Part shown: positions 61,646 through 64,000 of the stretch, piece by piece
Numbering within the stretch: position 1 is the stretch's first letter
Layout of the letters: each line of letters opens with the position of its first letter
Source: Thermoplasmata archaeon
Lineage (GTDB): Archaea > Thermoplasmatota > DTKX01 > VGTL01
Length of the DNA: 64,000 nt
Assembly (NCBI GenBank): GCA_038851035.1
Contig: JAWCLH010000011.1
Span: 433-64,432, forward strand
Reading direction: 5' to 3'
Notes under the pieces: model-generated
Databases searched by the model: none
What the model was told of the DNA's origin: nothing
The model's input: the letters and a program-made list of their open reading frames with translations, nothing else
Translations under genes and position numbers: made by a program

Positions 61646-62323
61646 ATGATGATAACGCGCCAGCAATTGGCTGCCATGATAGACTACACCCTCCTTGCGC
61701 CCGAGGCCGGACGCGAGGACGTAAAGAGGCTCTGCGAGGAGGCCCGGAGGTACGAATTCGGGCACGTCTGCGTCAACCCACGCAACGTCGCGCTGGCTTC
61801 GGCCCTCCTCCGCGGAAGCGGGGTGGGCGTCTGCTCCGTCGTCGGCTTTCCGCTCGGAGCAACCCTCCCAGAAATCAAGGCAGCCGAGGCGCGAAGGGTC
61901 GTGGAGCTCGGTGCGAGCGAGGTGGACATGGTCCTTGACGTCGCTGCTCTGAAGGACGGGGAGGACTTCAGGGTGGTCGAGGACATCGCGGGCGTGGTCA
62001 GGGCCGCCTCGGTCGCTGTGAAGGTGATTCTTGAGACATGCTTGCTCACGGAGGAGGAGAAGAGGAGGGCCTGTGCTCTCGCGCTCGAGGGGGGGGCGGC
62101 CTTTGTGAAGACCTCCACGGGCTTCGGGCGGGCAGGAGCAACGGTGGACGACGTGAAGCTGATGCGCTCCGTCGTGGGTGACAGGGCAGGGGTGAAGGCG
62201 GCCGGCGGAATTCGGAGCTTCGACACCGCCTGCGAGATGATAAGGGCGGGCGCGACCAGAATAGGCACGAGCCACGGCCCCGCGATTCTCAATGGCTGGA
62301 GGCCCGTGGACGCGCTCATGTAA
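61646..62323 (+). CDS. deoC: Deoxyribose-phosphate aldolase
   Basis: 225 residues of a class I TIM-barrel aldolase that splits deoxyribose 5-phosphate into glyceraldehyde 3-phosphate and acetaldehyde. Motifs include IDYTLLAPEAG, VCVNPRNV, VVGFPLGA, VDMVLDV, VKVILETCLLTEEEK with one active Lys, FVKTSTGFGRAGAT with the Schiff-base Lys, and VKAAGGIR with the third Lys. ATG 61646 and 61649 are both possible starts. Confidence 0.95.
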   Translation: MMITRQQLAAMIDYTLLAPEAGREDVKRLCEEARRYEFGHVCVNPRNVALASALLRGSGVGVCSVVGFPLGATLPEIKAAEARRVVELGASEVDMVLDVAALKDGEDFRVVEDIAGVVRAASVAVKVILETCLLTEEEKRRACALALEGGAAFVKTSTGFGRAGATVDDVKLMRSVVGDRAGVKAAGGIRSFDTACEMIRAGATRIGTSHGPAILNGWRPVDALM

Positions 62324-62559
62324 CTCCATCGACCCCTGGGGGACTAGGGCGCCAGCTCGGCAACAGGCCCCGCGACCCTTTGCTCGGCGCCTGCCCTACT
62401 CTCCCAGCGGCCCCCGGTCCGGGGTTCAGCGGCCAACCCTGCGCGCGCCCAGCCACCGGCCGCCCCCTCCCATCAGCTCCCCTCTTCCCCCCATCCTCAC
62501 CAAGTCAAGCGACTGGTCATTCGCCTGCCGTCTCAGCAGGGCGAGTGGCGGGGACGGGC

Positions 62560-63459
62560 TCAGTCAATAATCTTGAGGAGCTCCTCCACCCTAACTTTCC
62601 GCTCCAGCGTGGCCCCGCTCGCGCGCTTGTGGCCCCCACCCCCGAGCCACCTCGCGAGCTTCAGGACATCGTAGTCCTTCTGCGTCCTGAACTCGCAGCG
62701 AGTCATCGAGGGCATCCGGTTGATGACAATAACCACGTCGAAGGGCGCCTGGGGATGGGTCAGGAGGCTCCGGGTCACGAGATAGACGGGGAGGGGATCC
62801 GACGACTCCACTACGGCCACCTTTCGTTGACTGACCTCGTGAACCTGAACAAGCTCCAGTGCCCTTGCCTCGACCTTTTTCGCGAAGGCGGCGTACTCTT
62901 CGAGGAGGGGGTTGTATTCCTCTTTCATAACCTCCCCAGGTCCGTTGATTGCGAGCTTGCGGGCGAGTTCCTGAAGACTTTTCGCGACCGCGTCCCAGTC
63001 GTCCTTCCCTTTGTAGGCGTCGACAAGGTCCCTGAGCCTCTGCGCCATGGGGCTCTCGATTTTGCCTTGGTCAATCTCCTCCGCGATCCCCTCAAAGCCG
63101 CTGGTTATCTTCAGGTATTTCGCCACGAGCTGGGCAGCGCTGGGAGCCTCGGGGTCGTTGAGGACCTCCAGCCTCTCGTGTTTGAAGTCACCGACGTCCC
63201 AGCTGTGGTGGTCAACCCAGACCGCTTTATCGAAAACCAGCGAGGCGATGAGGGCCTCCCTAGTTGGGGCGAGGTCGAAAACATAGATAATCTCATTCTG
63301 CTCGTCGTCCTCGTCTATCGCGGAGGCGAGGGTGCTGAAAAGTCGCGAGGGGGAGGAGAAGAAGACCCTGCACGGCTGCTCGGGGCCCGCGCTCTTCAGG
63401 AATGTGGCCAGGCAGAGGATGCCGTCCGAGTCGGTGTGGGTGACGACCGTCGGTGGCAT
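62560..63459 (-). CDS. DHH-family phosphoesterase
   Basis: 299 residues. The DHH domain has VVTHTDSDGI, VFDLAP and VDHHSWD, and the C-terminal DHHA1-type domain ends with LGGGGHKRASGA. Members are Mn2+-dependent phosphodiesterases or nano-RNases. ATG 63459 is chosen because it lets the first metal motif start near residue 8; a TATA-like caaataccc lies about 25-30 bases upstream. The middle part is helical and longer than in NrnA. Exact substrate unknown. Confidence 0.88.
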   Translation of the reverse strand: MPPTVVTHTDSDGILCLATFLKSAGPEQPCRVFFSSPSRLFSTLASAIDEDDEQNEIIYVFDLAPTREALIASLVFDKAVWVDHHSWDVGDFKHERLEVLNDPEAPSAAQLVAKYLKITSGFEGIAEEIDQGKIESPMAQRLRDLVDAYKGKDDWDAVAKSLQELARKLAINGPGEVMKEEYNPLLEEYAAFAKKVEARALELVQVHEVSQRKVAVVESSDPLPVYLVTRSLLTHPQAPFDVVIVINRMPSMTRCEFRTQKDYDVLKLARWLGGGGHKRASGATLERKVRVEELLKIID

Positions 63460-63696
63460 TGGGATGGAATAAGCGGATGGGTATTTGACGGTTTTCCCAG
63501 TACCGCCACCGCTCTCCAGCCGGCTCGCCGGATTCCGTCCTCCACCAATGATGGGCATTTGCGCCTCCACGATACAATAATAACCCACGAGTGAGTTACG
63601 AGCTAGCCGAGGCTCGGGCCCTACGGCGTGGGCCAGTGCTGCTCGAGGGGCCCCGGGCCGAAGGAAGGCGCGGGTGGCTGCCGGAGGAGCGGTAGC

Positions 63697-64000
63697 GTGA
63701 AGGAATGGCTGAGGGAGCGGGTCTACAGCGGGGCGCTCGGGCCGACGCGTGACGGCTCGAGGGTCGTGGTCGCGGGCTGGCTGCAGGAGCTCAGGAATCT
63801 CGGCGGAATCGCCTTCCTCCAGCTGCGCGACAGGGAGGGCACGGTCCAGCTCACGCTGGTGAAGAAGGAGAACCGGGAGCTCTTCAAGCGCCTCACCACC
63901 CTCAATAGGGAGAGCGTTGTTGCCGCGGCATGCGTGCTCAGGGCCAACCCGGAGGCCCCGCGTGGCTTCGAGCTCATTCCACAGGAGGTCGAGGTGATCT
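63697..64000 (+). CDS. Aspartyl/asparaginyl-tRNA synthetase, N-terminal part (3' truncated by the window)
   Basis: The frame from the GTG at 63697 is open to the window edge (101 codons). It encodes the OB-fold anticodon-binding domain of class IIb synthetases: VVVAGWLQELRNLGGIAFLQ followed by LRDREGTVQLTLVKKE, then a hinge with NPEAPRGFELIPQEVEVI. Arg and Phe positions match archaeal AspRS of the non-discriminating type, but discrimination cannot be judged without the rest. A ccggaggagc lies about 10 bases upstream of the GTG. Confidence 0.88.
   Translation, partial: MKEWLRERVYSGALGPTRDGSRVVVAGWLQELRNLGGIAFLQLRDREGTVQLTLVKKENRELFKRLTTLNRESVVAAACVLRANPEAPRGFELIPQEVEVI

Noticed and set aside
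62380-63594. A 404-residue plus-strand frame over the DHH gene
   Set aside because: It is antisense to DHH motifs and has no recognisable domain.

Overview
The window is archaeal chromosomal DNA, about 60 percent G+C. Support comes from the archaeal ether-lipid genes (geranylgeranyl diphosphate synthase, GGGP synthase, a UbiA-type second prenyltransferase), an archaeal-type threonyl-tRNA synthetase, aIF1A next to Rio1 kinase and a Dim2-like KH protein, an XPD helicase, TATA-box promoters and several probably leaderless starts. The abundance of PKD, CARDB, Ig-like and beta-helix surface proteins, together with small Cys-rich archaeal proteins, suggests a Thermoplasmatota-like euryarchaeon. That placement is inference. 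No rRNA, CRISPR array, insertion sequence or prophage was seen.

Layout: 1-4548 holds the end of a very glycine-rich surface protein, a miniature membrane-anchored cap protein and an alpha-solenoid protein. 4598-6732 holds a LarA-type enzyme and a small P-loop kinase on a divergent AT-rich promoter. 6772-20480 is a minus-strand block of four huge exported proteins: a subtilisin-like protease, two right-handed beta-helix proteins whose genes overlap, and a CarboxypepD_reg/PKD protein with a zinc ribbon on the cytoplasmic side. 20634-31595 is mostly housekeeping: cupin, Dim2-like KH, Rio1, aIF1A, carbamate kinase, tRNA-Cys, roadblock, phosphoesterase, XPD helicase, tRNA-Gly with GGPP synthase, and tRNA-Ile. 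31596-39561 carries a CDF metal transporter, a KhtTU-like antiporter pair, an RHH regulator with an evident operator, and the UbiA, GGGPS and DUF2070 run. 39679-48317 has ThrRS, a decayed surface-protein pseudogene, thiolase, a zinc-finger membrane cyclophilin, two tiny Cys-rich proteins, a GNAT, a candidate small RNA and Elp3. 48343-61542 is a second surface block: M1 peptidase, DUF457-type membrane protein, TctA-like transporter with an inserted OB-fold-like segment, PKD/FG-GAP protein, BsuPI-like protein, C_GCxxG_C_C protein, radical SAM/SPASM enzyme and a PGF-CTERM-like protein. 61646-64000 has DeoC, a DHH phosphoesterase and the start of an aspartyl-tRNA synthetase.

How it fits together: GGPP synthase, GGGPS and UbiA form three successive steps of archaeal lipid synthesis. 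Dim2, Rio1 and aIF1A serve small-subunit maturation and initiation. The two surface blocks combine large adhesive or structural proteins with secreted peptidases, as expected of a cell that binds and degrades external polymers. Items most worth a second look are the shared GDW cap module of three beta-helix proteins, the glycine/tyrosine repeats, the zinc-finger and OB-fold fusions on membrane proteins, a promoter-hairpins-oligo-T small RNA candidate near 46.5 kb, the pseudogene near 42 kb, and a tRNA-Cys with an unexpected discriminator base.
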